The notes beneath the pieces are model-generated. The model was given only the letters and a program-made list of their open reading frames with translations, searched no databases and was not told the DNA's origin. Position numbers and translations under genes: made by a program. From CADEFX01 sp050260355 (GTDB lineage: Bacteria > Pseudomonadota > Alphaproteobacteria > Rhizobiales > Hyphomicrobiaceae): a stretch of DNA of 64,000 nt. This document shows positions 55,583 through 64,000 of this stretch, in pieces (position 1 is the stretch's first letter; each line of letters begins with the position of its first letter). The stretch covers positions 9,864 through 73,863 of the forward strand of contig JBLNBZ010000128.1 of NCBI GenBank assembly GCA_050260355.1, read 5' to 3'.

Positions 55583-56389
55583 ATGATCTGGACCTTCAAG
55601 ATATTCGCCGTGCCCGTGCTCGTGGCGCTGGCGACCTTGGCCATCCGCCGCTGGGGTGCTGCGGTCGGCGGTCTGCTGATGGGGCTGCCGATCATGACGG
55701 GCCCCATCTCGCTTCTGCTCGCCCTGGAGCAGGGGACGGCCTTCGCGGCGACGACCACGGTCGGCATCATCCTGGCGGTCGGGGCCATGGGGCCGTATGC
55801 GCTCGTGTCCTACTGGACGGCGGGGCGTCTGCCCTGGCCGCTCTGCATGGCCGCGGCGCTGGCCGCCTTCGCGGTTGCGGCGCTGGGCCTGCAGAATCTG
55901 CCGGTCGATCATCGCCAGGCTTCCGCAGTTGCGGCGTCGTCCATGCTGCTCGCGCTGGTGGCGATGCCGCGCGTGCGCAAGATCGCCGACATGCGATCCC
56001 CACCATGGTGGGACATCCCGCTGCGCATGCTCGTCACGGCCGTGCTGGTCGTTACGGTCACGTTTCTCGCCAGTGACCTCGGGCCCAGGCTCAGCGGCAT
56101 CATGTCGACGCTGCCGATCATCAGCACGGTCGTCGTCTCGTTCACACTGCACCAGGCGGGCGCGGCCGCGGGGCGCGCGGTGATCCGCGCCAACTCGATT
56201 GCGATGCTCTCCTTCATCGCCTTCTTTCTGGTCGTGGGCGAGACGATCGAGGCTTCCGGGATCGCTGCGGCGTACACGCTGGCGCTGGTTGTGACCGCGG
56301 CGTCCAGCCTCGCCATCATGCTGCTCGATCGATATCTCGGGTCCCATATTGAATCGGGTTCCGCATCGATCACGAAAGCGTTGGAATAA
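55583..56389 (+). CDS. Multi-helix membrane protein with internal duplication, function unknown
   Basis: The 268-residue protein is almost wholly hydrophobic, with about eight membrane helices. Residues 24-51 (motif G-x(3)-GG-L-M-x-LPIMTG-x-ISL) and 166-193 (motif G-x(3)-SG-I-M-x-LPIISTVVVS) align without gaps at an offset of 142 residues. Each half thus carries one copy of a Gly/Pro-rich helix pair, as in small transporters built by duplication. No substrate motif was recognised. It lies 42 bases after the aminotransferase gene. Confidence 0.72.
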   Translation: MIWTFKIFAVPVLVALATLAIRRWGAAVGGLLMGLPIMTGPISLLLALEQGTAFAATTTVGIILAVGAMGPYALVSYWTAGRLPWPLCMAAALAAFAVAALGLQNLPVDHRQASAVAASSMLLALVAMPRVRKIADMRSPPWWDIPLRMLVTAVLVVTVTFLASDLGPRLSGIMSTLPIISTVVVSFTLHQAGAAAGRAVIRANSIAMLSFIAFFLVVGETIEASGIAAAYTLALVVTAASSLAIMLLDRYLGSHIESGSASITKALE

Positions 56390-56465
56390 TGTGATCGCGC
56401 TCCTCGTCTATAGTTTCGGCGGGCGGCGGAGGGCCGCCTTCATCATCTCGTTTAGGGAGCAGGGC

Positions 56466-56921
56466 ATGACCAAATCGGGGGTTCTGATGGGGATGGCGAT
56501 CGTTGCCGGCCTGGCCGTCGCGGCCACGGGCATCGCCACGGGGCAGGATGCCATCGCGCAGCGCAAGGAGCTCATGAAGCAGGTCGGCGCGGCAACCAAG
56601 GCCTCGGGCGAGATGGTGAAGGGAGAGAAGCCGTACGACGCCAAGGCGGCTGCCGAGGCCATGACGACGATCGCTAGGAATTGGCAGGCGATGAGCAAGC
56701 TGTTTCCCGATAACAGCAAGATGGGTGGCGAGACGACGGCAGCACCGAAGATCTGGGAGGCGCGGGCCGACTTCGACGCAAAAGGCGCCGCCATGGCGAA
56801 GGATGCGGAGGCCGCGAGCAAGGCCGCTGCGCAAGGGCCGGATGCGTTCAAGGCCGCCTTCGGTGCGGTGGCGAAAAACTGCAAGGGCTGCCACGAGGTC
56901 TACCGCATACCGAAGAAGTAG
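56466..56921 (+). CDS. Cytochrome c'
   Basis: The 151-residue periplasmic heme protein has a signal peptide cut near residue 26. A four-helix bundle is implied by the helical mature sequence, and the C-terminal heme motif C139-K-G-C142-H143 is followed by EVYR with R147. Cytochrome c' proteins bind NO and CO and protect against nitrosative stress, or act as electron carriers. The ATG at 56466 has GGGAG upstream. No nitrite or nitric-oxide reductase gene is near. Confidence 0.92.
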   Translation: MTKSGVLMGMAIVAGLAVAATGIATGQDAIAQRKELMKQVGAATKASGEMVKGEKPYDAKAAAEAMTTIARNWQAMSKLFPDNSKMGGETTAAPKIWEARADFDAKGAAMAKDAEAASKAAAQGPDAFKAAFGAVAKNCKGCHEVYRIPKK

Positions 56922-56961
56922 ACCGCTGCTGCAGCCGCGCGAATACGCTACACTCGCACGT

Positions 56962-57459
56962 ATGGCGCGGGCGGCAATCGAGCTTACGAACGGGTTCCAC
57001 GAAGCGGATCGGCCGGCGCTGGTCGATCTGCTGCGTGCCTACGAAAGGGGACTGGGCATCAGTCTCTGCTTTCAGGATTTCGAGAGCGAGCTCGCCGGGC
57101 TGCCCGGCGATTACGCGCCTCCCGACGGCGCGCTGATCCTGGCGCGCGGCCGAGGCGGAGAGCTGGTGGGCGTGGTGGCCCTGCGCGCGCTCGACCGCGC
57201 CGGGGGCATCTGCGAGATGAAGCGTCTCTACGTGGCGCCGGCGGGGCGCGGGCAGGGGCTAGGCCGCCGGCTTGCCGGGGCCGTGATCGGCGAGGCGCGC
57301 CGGCTCGGCTACCGCGCCATGCGTCTCGATACGCTGCCGAGCATGCGGGAAGCGCAGGGGCTCTACGAGCGCCTCGGGTTCCGCGATATCGCCAACTACA
57401 ACGGCAACCCCGTGGCAGGCACGCGTTTCCTCGAGAAAGACCTCGAGGCGATGCCGTGA
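56962..57459 (+). CDS. GNAT-family N-acetyltransferase
   Basis: The 165-residue GCN5-like acetyltransferase shows the acetyl-CoA loop R96-G-Q-G-L-G101 after strand 4 (CEMKRLYVAP). The C-terminal LYERLGFRDIANY is typical of the fold. The substrate, a small amine or protein N terminus, is unknown. Its stop overlaps the start of the alpha/beta-hydrolase gene by four bases, so the two are coupled. Confidence 0.87.
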   Translation: MARAAIELTNGFHEADRPALVDLLRAYERGLGISLCFQDFESELAGLPGDYAPPDGALILARGRGGELVGVVALRALDRAGGICEMKRLYVAPAGRGQGLGRRLAGAVIGEARRLGYRAMRLDTLPSMREAQGLYERLGFRDIANYNGNPVAGTRFLEKDLEAMP

Positions 57460-58376
57460 ATGCCGAGGTCGCGCAGCGCGCCGCCGACCGCGCAATCACA
57501 TTGCCCGATCGCCGCACGATCCTGCTGCGCGAATACGGCGCCTCGGGCGGGTTCCCGGTGCTCGCGCTGCATGGGACGCCCGCCTCGCGGCTGATGTATG
57601 CGGTGGCGGGATCGCGGGCGGCCGCGTTCGGCCTGCGCATCATCGCGCCCGACCGGTGGGGATACGGCGGAACGAGCCTGCACCCGCGCCCAAGTCTGCC
57701 TGCGTTCGCGGACGACATCGCGGCCGTGGCCGACAGGCTCGGGCTCGCCCGCTTCGCCGTGCTGGGCGTGTCAGGTGGAGGACCCTACGCGGTGGGGTTG
57801 GCGGCGCGTCTGGTGGATCGCGTCGCCGCGCTGGCGCTGGTGGCGCCGGTCGGTCCGATTGCCAGCGTCGCCGGCGGCGTGCATCTCACGCCGTTTCATC
57901 GCTTCTGCTTCACGCTGCTGCCGCGAGCGCCGCGATTGCTGGGCCTCGTGTTCGATGCGTTCCGCCGCGGCGTCGCAACCTCGCCCGATACCGCCATCCG
58001 CATTTCCATGACGCGCTCGCCGGCCGCCGATCATCGCGTCATGGGGAGCGAGGGTGTGCGCGACCGGTTCATTGCCATGTTCCGCGAGGGGCTGCGGCCG
58101 GGCATCGCCGGTGCGGTGACCGACATGCAGATTTTCGGCAAGCCCTGGGCCGTGCCGATCGAGCGCATCGCGGCGCCGTCGGCGCTGTGGATCGGGACGG
58201 AGGACAACAACGTGCCGATACCGGCAGCCCTGAATCTTGCTGCCGCCATTCCTGGCTGCAAGGTGATCGAGCTGCCGGGAGAAGGGCACTTGTGGGTCGC
58301 GCTCAACTACGAGGAGGTGCTCGCTTGGATCTTCCAAAACAGCAAGGGCGCGGCTTCCGCCACGCCCATCGTGTGA
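57456..58376 (+). CDS. Alpha/beta-hydrolase
   Basis: The 306-residue hydrolase carries the oxyanion-hole HG (39-40), nucleophile S106 in GVSGGGP, acid D250 in TEDNNVP and H278 in GEGHLW. This is the esterase/haloalkane-type fold without a signal peptide, so it is cytoplasmic. The RWGYGGTS motif is typical of small lipases or C-C hydrolases. The start overlaps the GNAT stop (ATGA). Substrate unknown. Confidence 0.88.
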   Translation: MNAEVAQRAADRAITLPDRRTILLREYGASGGFPVLALHGTPASRLMYAVAGSRAAAFGLRIIAPDRWGYGGTSLHPRPSLPAFADDIAAVADRLGLARFAVLGVSGGGPYAVGLAARLVDRVAALALVAPVGPIASVAGGVHLTPFHRFCFTLLPRAPRLLGLVFDAFRRGVATSPDTAIRISMTRSPAADHRVMGSEGVRDRFIAMFREGLRPGIAGAVTDMQIFGKPWAVPIERIAAPSALWIGTEDNNVPIPAALNLAAAIPGCKVIELPGEGHLWVALNYEEVLAWIFQNSKGAASATPIV

Positions 58377-58400
58377 CCTGCGATCGACTCTTGCTCGAGG

Positions 58401-58643
58401 CTAGGCCGGCGCGCGGCCACCACGCGGCGCCCACCGCTCGCGAATCCAGCCCACCGCCGCTGCAATCATGCGACGCACGCTGACGCTGTGATCCACCTCG
58501 CCAATGAACGGGCGCCACTGAGTCCGTGCTTGGGGATGAGGTGCCGGCGTCGGCCGCCGCGTCTCGATCGGGGAATCATCGTCAGGCGCCACCATGGCAA
58601 ATCCCGCTGCCAGTGCCGCCTTGTTCAGAGACTCGATACCCAT
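58401..58643 (-). CDS. Small hypothetical protein
   Basis: An 80-residue frame starts at the ATG at 58643, with AAGGG about eight bases upstream. It has an alanine-rich start, a polar proline-rich middle (RRPTPAPHPQAR) and an amphipathic C-terminal helix ending WIRERWAPRGG. No family was recognised. It converges with the hydrolase gene, 24 bases away. Coding is plausible from codon pattern but not certain. Confidence 0.42.
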   Translation of the reverse strand: MGIESLNKAALAAGFAMVAPDDDSPIETRRPTPAPHPQARTQWRPFIGEVDHSVSVRRMIAAAVGWIRERWAPRGGRAPA

Positions 58644-59156
58644 GGTACGCCCTTGAGGTTCGCTCGTCCCCCATCTTCCGCGCAATACCCCTAGGCACCG
58701 TCTGGCCTGTTTCCGGCCATTGGAAATGCCATGTCCCATGATGCGACATAAAGTCCTCACGTCAAGCGGAATTTGGTAAACATCCTCGAAATTCACGTTC
58801 TGAAACAGAGCAAAACAGCGTTCTTGCCCTGGCAACTCTATTTTCGTGGTGAACGCACAGCATGCTCGGCCGTTGCACCGCGCGACGCACGGCGTGGTTG
58901 GAGTCGAGGTTTCTCCGCGAAGAGGCGCGCCAGGAAGGCGGTGGCCGAGCGGGGCGCCCCGGGCAGCAGAAGGGGAAGTGTCGGTGGCGCGTGATGCGCG
59001 TTCCGTGCATTGCGTGGCATCGCTGCCCGCGCAGCTCACGCGCAATGTCGACGGAAACGCGCCCCGCGCTTGATCGGCACGCGCTCGAGAACTTGTTTGA
59101 CTGCGAGAGATAGAGAACTAGTCTGAGAGCAAGTTTTCTCAGTCGATCCCAGCCGA
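58644..59156. other. Divergent gap before the coxG-like gene
   Basis: No gene recognised. A possible promoter is TTTGAC (59096-59101), 17 bases, then TAGTCT. CTGAGA (59123-59128) and TCTCAG (59137-59142) form a short hairpin 15 bases before the coxG-like ATG. Base composition in 58720-58860 is more AT-rich than its surroundings. Confidence 0.4.
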
Positions 59157-59783
59157 ATGCCTTCCATCAGCGAGCAGACGACGATCCCGTCGCCTCTGGA
59201 AATTGTGTGGCCGCTGCTCAGCGACCCGGCTCTGGTCGCCTCCTGCATTCCTGGCGCAACGCTGTCGCCGGATCAGGGCGACGGCGTGTGGCGTGGCAGC
59301 GTACGCGTGAAGTTCGGGCCCACGGTTGCGACGTTCCGCGGCGAGGCGACGCTGACCTATGACCACACTGCGCACCGCTGCACGATCGAGGGGCGAGGGA
59401 TCGATCAGCGTGGTGCATCGCGCGCGCTGGCCTCAGGCGTCGTCACCGCGAGCGGCGCCGACACCACCGTTCTCGACATCGAGGGCAACTTCTCCGTCAC
59501 CGGTCCGCTCGAGACCTTCGCCAATGCCGGCGGCGTTCACGTTGCACGCGCGCTGCTCGCCGAATTCTCGGCCAACATGGCCAGGATCGTCGCCGAGCGA
59601 AGCGCAACGGCCGCGCAGGCGCAATCGGCGCCGGCCGGCGAGCCCTCGCCGCAGACCGCTCCGGCGGCCCAGTCCGATTCCAGTCCCAGGCCCGCCGTTG
59701 CCAGCGAGATCAGCGCGGCGCGCATTCTTTGGCGGGCGTTCCTGACGTGGCTGCAAGATCTGTTTCGCAAGAGGATCAAATAG
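59157..59783 (+). CDS. CoxG-like SRPBCC-domain protein
   Basis: The 208-residue protein has an N-terminal SRPBCC (START-like) cavity domain of about 145 residues. It shows IPSPLEIVWPLLSDPALVAS and CIPGATL, the classical CoxG signature. A low-complexity linker rich in Pro, Ala and Gln (about 150-180) and a short basic C-terminal amphipathic helix follow. CoxG helps recruit CO dehydrogenase to the membrane. No coxSML genes are here. The tail could likewise tether the next protein, whose gene starts two bases after the stop. Confidence 0.85.
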   Translation: MPSISEQTTIPSPLEIVWPLLSDPALVASCIPGATLSPDQGDGVWRGSVRVKFGPTVATFRGEATLTYDHTAHRCTIEGRGIDQRGASRALASGVVTASGADTTVLDIEGNFSVTGPLETFANAGGVHVARALLAEFSANMARIVAERSATAAQAQSAPAGEPSPQTAPAAQSDSSPRPAVASEISAARILWRAFLTWLQDLFRKRIK

Positions 59784-59785
59784 CG

Positions 59786-61453
59786 ATGAGCAAAGTTCTC
59801 GTTTCCGACATGCTCGCCCGCGCCTTCCAGGCCGAGGGTGTCGATACGCTTTTCACGCTGATGGGCGATGCCAACATGTACTGGTCGACGGCGATGATGC
59901 AGCTGCCCGGCATGCGCGTCATCCATGTGCGGCACGAGCACTGCGCCTGCTCCATGGCGGAGGGCTATACGCGCGCGACCGGCAAGGTCGGGGTCGCCTC
60001 GACCACCTGCGGGCCCGGCTTCACCCAGATCATGACCGGCCTCACCATGGCCGCGCGCGCCAACATTCCGATGGTGGTCTTTGCCGGTGACTCGCCGATC
60101 GCAGCGGCCTGGTACCTGCAGGAGATCGACATGGCGCCGCTGGCGCTGGCGACCGGATCGCACTACATCCCCGTTCGCCACATCGACCGCCTGCTCGACA
60201 ATGTGCGCGAGGCCTTCCAGGTGGCGCAGGTGGAGCGCCGCCCCGTCGTGCTGAGCGTGCCGATGGACCTGCAGAAGCAGGCTTGGCCGCATCTGACCGA
60301 TTACACGCCGTCCGCCGAGCTGGTGCCGGCGGCGCAGCGTCCGATCCCCGATCCGGTCATTGTCGATCGCGTGTGCGACATGATCGCGGAGTCCGAGAAG
60401 CCCATCATTCTCGGCGGACGCGGCGCAGTTTGGTCCGGCGCGCGGCAGGCCCTCGAGGCGCTGGGCGACCGGGCCGGCGCACTGTTTGCCAACTCCCTTC
60501 TCGGCAAGGGCCTGTTCGACGGCAATCCCTACGCGCTCGAGATCGCCGGCGCCTTCGCCAGCGACTTTGCGCGCGAGCGCTTTGCAGAGGCCGATCTCGT
60601 CATCGGCGCCGGCGTCGGCCTCGGCCACTACACGACCGAGGGCGGCTACCTCTACCCGGGCGCGCGCGTGGTCCAGATCGACGTCAATCCGCGCGGTCTG
60701 TGGCAGGGTCTGCGCACGGCCGATCTGCATGTGCGCGCCGATGCGCGAGCCGCTGCGGAAGCGATCGTCAACCGGCTCGATCAGCGCAACATCAAGCGCA
60801 CCGGCTTCCGCACGCCGGACATGGCAAAGCTGGTCGCCGCCGACTTCCCTCCCGATCGCAAGGAATTTCCGGTCCAGGCCAACATGGTCGATCCGCGCCG
60901 GATGATCCTGGAGCTCGATGCGGTGATCCCGAAGGACTGGGACATCGTCGTGGGCGGCGGCCACTACTTTAGCATCGCCATGACACACATGCGCGGGCGG
61001 CCTGCTGAGAAATACCACGTCATCAACGATTTCGGCGCCATCGGATCCGGCCTGCCGGCGGCCGCCGGCGTGGCTGCCGCGCGCGGCGACGGCAAGGTGC
61101 TGCTGATCGAGGGCGACGGCAGCCTGATGATGCATGTCCAGGAGCTGGAGACGATCCGCCGGCATGGCCTGCAGATGCTGATCGCCATCATGAACGACGG
61201 CGGCTATGGCGCCGAGTTTCACAAGTTCAGGGCCAACGGTGTCGATCCCAGCGGCGCGATCCACGGACGCGGCGACCTGGCGGCGGTGGCAACCGGCTTC
61301 GGCTTGCGCGGCGCGACCGTCAATCAGATGGGCCGCATGGAGCAGCTCTTCCGCGAGCACCGCGCCGCCAACACGGCCGGTCTGTGGGACATTCACACCG
61401 ACGACCTGATCCCCTCGCGCGCCTACCGGCGCATCCACTACGGCGAGGCGTGA
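59786..61453 (+). CDS. Thiamine-diphosphate-dependent enzyme (acetolactate synthase-like)
   Basis: The 555-residue protein has the three-domain POX/AHAS layout. E51 in VRHEHCACSMAEGY activates the cofactor. The central Rossmann-like domain contains IILGGRGAVWSG. The ThDP/Mg motif is G443-D444-G445...NDGG (about 470). Candidates are 2-oxoacid decarboxylases, benzaldehyde lyase-like or sulfoacetaldehyde acetyltransferase-like enzymes. It lacks a neighbouring small subunit, so true acetolactate synthase is unlikely. An upstream in-frame ATG lies inside the CoxG-like gene; the ATG at 59786 fits the family. Confidence 0.85.
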   Translation: MSKVLVSDMLARAFQAEGVDTLFTLMGDANMYWSTAMMQLPGMRVIHVRHEHCACSMAEGYTRATGKVGVASTTCGPGFTQIMTGLTMAARANIPMVVFAGDSPIAAAWYLQEIDMAPLALATGSHYIPVRHIDRLLDNVREAFQVAQVERRPVVLSVPMDLQKQAWPHLTDYTPSAELVPAAQRPIPDPVIVDRVCDMIAESEKPIILGGRGAVWSGARQALEALGDRAGALFANSLLGKGLFDGNPYALEIAGAFASDFARERFAEADLVIGAGVGLGHYTTEGGYLYPGARVVQIDVNPRGLWQGLRTADLHVRADARAAAEAIVNRLDQRNIKRTGFRTPDMAKLVAADFPPDRKEFPVQANMVDPRRMILELDAVIPKDWDIVVGGGHYFSIAMTHMRGRPAEKYHVINDFGAIGSGLPAAAGVAAARGDGKVLLIEGDGSLMMHVQELETIRRHGLQMLIAIMNDGGYGAEFHKFRANGVDPSGAIHGRGDLAAVATGFGLRGATVNQMGRMEQLFREHRAANTAGLWDIHTDDLIPSRAYRRIHYGEA

Positions 61454-61637
61454 AACGAGGCGTCACGGAGCGCGATCGGCCGCAGGGCGCGTGGGCTTTA
61501 GAATTTTGCAGCGCTCACCATCTGCGGCCTGCGCCGAGGCGCATCGCGATCCGCTGAAGCGGCTCACCGATCACAGCGCGATAAACGGACATCCCGCCGA
61601 TCGCTTGGCGCGGCGCAACAGCAAGGATACCGGCTGC

Positions 61638-61991
61638 ATGCCGTCATTTCCCACGTCGATCCTGCCGATCGTTCTTCTCCTGGCCTCCAACGTGTTCATG
61701 ACCTTTGCGTGGTACGGCCATCTCAAATACACGGATCGGCCGCTCTGGCTCGTGGTGATCGTGAGCTGGAGCATTGCCTTCATCGAATACTGTCTGGCAG
61801 TTCCCGCCAACCGCTACGGCTCCGCGGTCTACAGTCCGGCGCAGCTCAAGACGATGCAGGAGGTCATTACGCTCGTCGTCTTTGCGGGCTTCTCGGTGCT
61901 GTATCTCAAGACGTCGTTCACGCTCAACCATCTGGTTGGATTCGCCCTGATCGCGGCCGGAGCATTCTTCGTCTTCAAGGGGCCGCTGTAG
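61638..61991 (+). CDS. DUF486-family small membrane protein
   Basis: The 117-residue protein has four predicted membrane helices and starts MPSFPTSILPIVLLLASNVFMTFAW, followed by WYGHLKY. SIAFIEYCLAVPANRYG and the end FFVFKGPL are the DUF486 (DMT superfamily) hallmarks. Its function is not established. It lies 184 bases downstream of the ThDP enzyme gene, in the same direction. Confidence 0.87.
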   Translation: MPSFPTSILPIVLLLASNVFMTFAWYGHLKYTDRPLWLVVIVSWSIAFIEYCLAVPANRYGSAVYSPAQLKTMQEVITLVVFAGFSVLYLKTSFTLNHLVGFALIAAGAFFVFKGPL

Positions 61992-62132
61992 CGAGCTCTC
62001 CTCGGCGGGCCGCGAGCTCGGAGCTCCGCAAAACTGGCATTCGCGAACGCAAGCCGCTCCCACCCTCAGGGGCATCCCGGGGCTTGCAAAGCTTCGCGCC
62101 CGAGAAGTGCACCGCAGTGATCGGAAAGCGCG

Positions 62133-62639
62133 CTAGACTTGCTGTAAGGTGACGGCAATCGGAGGCGGCTGGCGCAGCGTCTGATAGACGACGCAATAGC
62201 GCTCCGTCAGCTTGAGCAGCGTGGCCCGCTGCTCCTCGGTGAGATCGCCCTCGACCTCGAACTTCAGGCGGATGTCGCGGAAGCCGACTGGCGCGTCCTT
62301 GGCCACGCCGAGCGTGCCGCGGAAGTCCAAATCACCCTCGGCCTCGATGCTGGCGCCGCTGAGCTTCAGATCGAGCGCCGTTGCCACCGCATTGAGGGTT
62401 ACGCCGGCACAGGCAACGAGCGCCTCGAGCAGCATGTCGCCCGAGCAGGCATGCATGCCGCTGCCGCCGGTGGCCGGATGCAGCCCTGCCTCGACCAGCG
62501 CCTTGGCCGTGCGCACGGAGCAGGTGGCGCCTTCCCCGAGCTGGCCTTCGGCCTTCAGGGTGACGACGGCGGAGCCAGGGTCGTTGCGATACTGGTCCTT
62601 GAGCGGGGCCTGCAGGGCCTTCAGCGCAGCGGAGTCCAT
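62133..62639 (-). CDS. OsmC/YhfA-family peroxide-handling protein
   Basis: The 168-residue protein has the paired redox Cys residues of OsmC relatives: C77 in LEALVACAGVTLNAV and C149 in LTERYCVVYQTL. In this family the first Cys reduces organic hydroperoxides and the second resolves it, with thioredoxin-like or lipoyl partners. The ATG at 62639 is preceded by a clear AGGAGAAG. It converges with the DUF486 gene and is divergent from the TPR protein gene. Confidence 0.88.
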   Translation of the reverse strand: MDSAALKALQAPLKDQYRNDPGSAVVTLKAEGQLGEGATCSVRTAKALVEAGLHPATGGSGMHACSGDMLLEALVACAGVTLNAVATALDLKLSGASIEAEGDLDFRGTLGVAKDAPVGFRDIRLKFEVEGDLTEEQRATLLKLTERYCVVYQTLRQPPPIAVTLQQV

Positions 62640-62794
62640 CGGCTTCTCCTGGGATGCGAGGAGAGCGTTGGTACTGCCATTGTGGTGTCGGCGGCAAGGG
62701 CGGCGCTGCACCACCTTCCGGATTCGGATGTTGCATGGTCTGCGACCAGCGCCCTAGACTTTGCCGTACGGGGCGATGACTGACGAGGGTAGCG

Positions 62795-64000
62795 ATGTCC
62801 CAAGCCGACCTTCATGGCCTGCCGCTGACCTGCTCCAGCTCCCAAGCCGCTGACGCATTCAACGCGACCGTCCTCGGCTATCTCAAGTATCGGGCCGATC
62901 TCCCGGTGCGCCTCAAGGCGACGCTGGAGGCCGATGGCGACTTTCCCATGGCGCACGCGCTCAAGGGCTACTTCGCCATGCTGTCGTTCAAGCAGGCGAA
63001 CGTTGCCGCCGCGCGCGAGGCTCTTGCGGCGGCGAGCAAGCTCGCCCCAGCCGCAACCGCGCGCGAGCAGGCGCACGTCGCGGCCTTGTCGCATTGGATC
63101 GCCGGTGATCTCGATCGCACGCTCGAGACCTGGGAGCAGATCCTCGACGCGCACCCCCGCGACGTCCTGGCGTTCCGCCTTCATCACTTCAACGCGTTCT
63201 GGCTCGGACGTCCCGAGGCGATGGCGCGAGAAGTGGAGGTCGTCATGCCCGCATGGGCCCCGGAGCTGGCTGGATGGGGCTCGCTGCTTGCGTGCCGCTG
63301 CTTTGCGCACGAGGAGATGGGCAACTATGCGCTGGCGGAGCCCGCCGGCCGGGAGGCGATCGCCATCGACAAGGGCGACCTGTGGGCCGCGCACGCCGTG
63401 GCGCACGTCCTGGAGATGCAGGGCCGCCGTGACGAGGGCATCGCCTGGCTCGCCGAGCTCGAGCCGCACTGGGACGGCGGCAACAACCTGATGCATCATC
63501 TGTGGTGGCACCGCGGCCTCTATCACCTGGAGCGACGCGAGTTCGACGAGGTGCTGAATCTCTACGACCGGCGCTTCCGCAATCTCGGCTCGCCGCTCAC
63601 TGCATCGCAGCCCGACCTCTATATCGACGTCCAGAACGCCGCCTCCATGCTGTTCCGGCTCGAGCGGCAGGGCGTCGATGTCGGCAACCGCTGGAACGAG
63701 ATCGCCGACAGGGCGGAGGCGCGCATCGGCGACTGCCTGTCGCCCTTCACGCTGCCGCACTGGATGATGGCGCTGGCCGCGGCGCGCCGCTTCGAGGCGG
63801 CAGGCCGCATGCTCGAGGGCATGCGCACGTTCGCATCAGGTGACAACCCCACGCTGGGACCTCTGGTGCGCGACTACGCCTTGCCGATCTCGGAGGCGAT
63901 CGTCGCGCGTGCGCAGGGCAGGCATGACGAGGCGTGCGCGCGGATGCGGCCGGCCATCGACGGCATGTACCGGCTCGGCGGCAGCCATGCGCAGCAGGAT
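62795..64000 (+). CDS. Tetratricopeptide-repeat protein 38-like protein (partial, runs off the end)
   Basis: The first 402 codons are present with no stop before the window ends. Helical repeats begin near residue 45. Residues HVLEMQGRRDEGIAWL, MHHLWWHRGLYHLE and the last LGGSHAQQD match the TPR38 family, which in bacteria is usually about 430-470 residues long. A GAGG lies eight bases before the ATG. The function of the family is not established; repeats suggest protein binding. About 30-60 residues are expected beyond the window. Confidence 0.88.
   Translation, partial: MSQADLHGLPLTCSSSQAADAFNATVLGYLKYRADLPVRLKATLEADGDFPMAHALKGYFAMLSFKQANVAAAREALAAASKLAPAATAREQAHVAALSHWIAGDLDRTLETWEQILDAHPRDVLAFRLHHFNAFWLGRPEAMAREVEVVMPAWAPELAGWGSLLACRCFAHEEMGNYALAEPAGREAIAIDKGDLWAAHAVAHVLEMQGRRDEGIAWLAELEPHWDGGNNLMHHLWWHRGLYHLERREFDEVLNLYDRRFRNLGSPLTASQPDLYIDVQNAASMLFRLERQGVDVGNRWNEIADRAEARIGDCLSPFTLPHWMMALAAARRFEAAGRMLEGMRTFASGDNPTLGPLVRDYALPISEAIVARAQGRHDEACARMRPAIDGMYRLGGSHAQQD

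Overview
The window is 64 kb of GC-rich, densely coding bacterial chromosome. It most resembles an alphaproteobacterium of the order Hyphomicrobiales (Rhizobiales). Reasons: short-form HisG paired with HisZ, a CIRCE-controlled groESL operon, a GGAAC-N16-CGTT (EcfG-type) promoter, a sox thiosulfate-oxidation cluster, betaine-lipid genes, and intergenic GTCATCCCGGC...GCCGGGATCCAG palindromes. This is inference from gene content; no rRNA or tRNA gene was seen. No prophage, insertion sequence or CRISPR array was recognised, so this is mostly core chromosome with a few accessory patches.

Layout. 1-7.7 kb: tail of a DUF35/OB-fold protein, a large FAD/GcvT-type oxidoreductase, a sugar-phosphate isomerase-like protein, then a run tkt-pgk-gph (transketolase, phosphoglycerate kinase, phosphoglycolate phosphatase). 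7.7-11.9 kb: soxA-soxX-soxB followed by a CcdA-like thiol transporter (probable SoxV), without soxYZ or soxCD. 11.9-19.3 kb: thiD, a 0.7 kb gap with a candidate structured RNA and terminator, a FadL/OmpP1 porin, a threonine dehydratase, a repeat-rich gap, a small alpha/beta-barrel protein, an HtrA-like protein lacking the catalytic histidine, and a CaiB/BaiF CoA-transferase. 19.3-28.8 kb, mostly minus strand: hyuA-hyuB, trpG, a SixA-type phosphatase, a DUF883-like stress protein behind an EcfG-type promoter (plus strand), trpE and a PpiD-like foldase. 29-41 kb, plus strand: tpiA, a lysine/proline-rich secreted protein, secG, pyrG, an AhpD-like protein, hisS-hisZ-hisG, an EamA transporter, an alkaline-phosphatase-superfamily enzyme and two small exported proteins.

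41-47 kb: zinc alcohol dehydrogenase, racemase-like protein and Tat-exported metallo-beta-lactamase-fold protein on the minus strand, divergent from a PHO-box-preceded operon plcP-btaA-btaB. That operon would replace phospholipids by the phosphorus-free betaine lipid DGTS during phosphate starvation. 47-49.3 kb: groS-groL on the minus strand, with CIRCE, promoter, intercistronic hairpin and terminator. 49.6-53 kb: a sulfotransferase, an OafA-type acyltransferase and two unrecognised membrane-anchored proteins, possibly a surface-polymer modification patch. 53-64 kb: SDR, aspartate aminotransferase-like enzyme, an internally duplicated membrane protein, cytochrome c', GNAT, alpha/beta hydrolase, a CoxG-like/ThDP-enzyme pair, DUF486, OsmC and a TPR38-like protein running off the end.

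Together the genes suggest a metabolically flexible aerobe that can oxidise reduced sulfur, possibly fix carbon, and adjust its membrane lipids to phosphate supply. The most interesting leads are the PHO-box lipid operon, the EcfG promoter, the alternative hairpins before the TTG-started ccdA-like gene, the candidate RNA at 13.0-13.2 kb and the degenerate HtrA.
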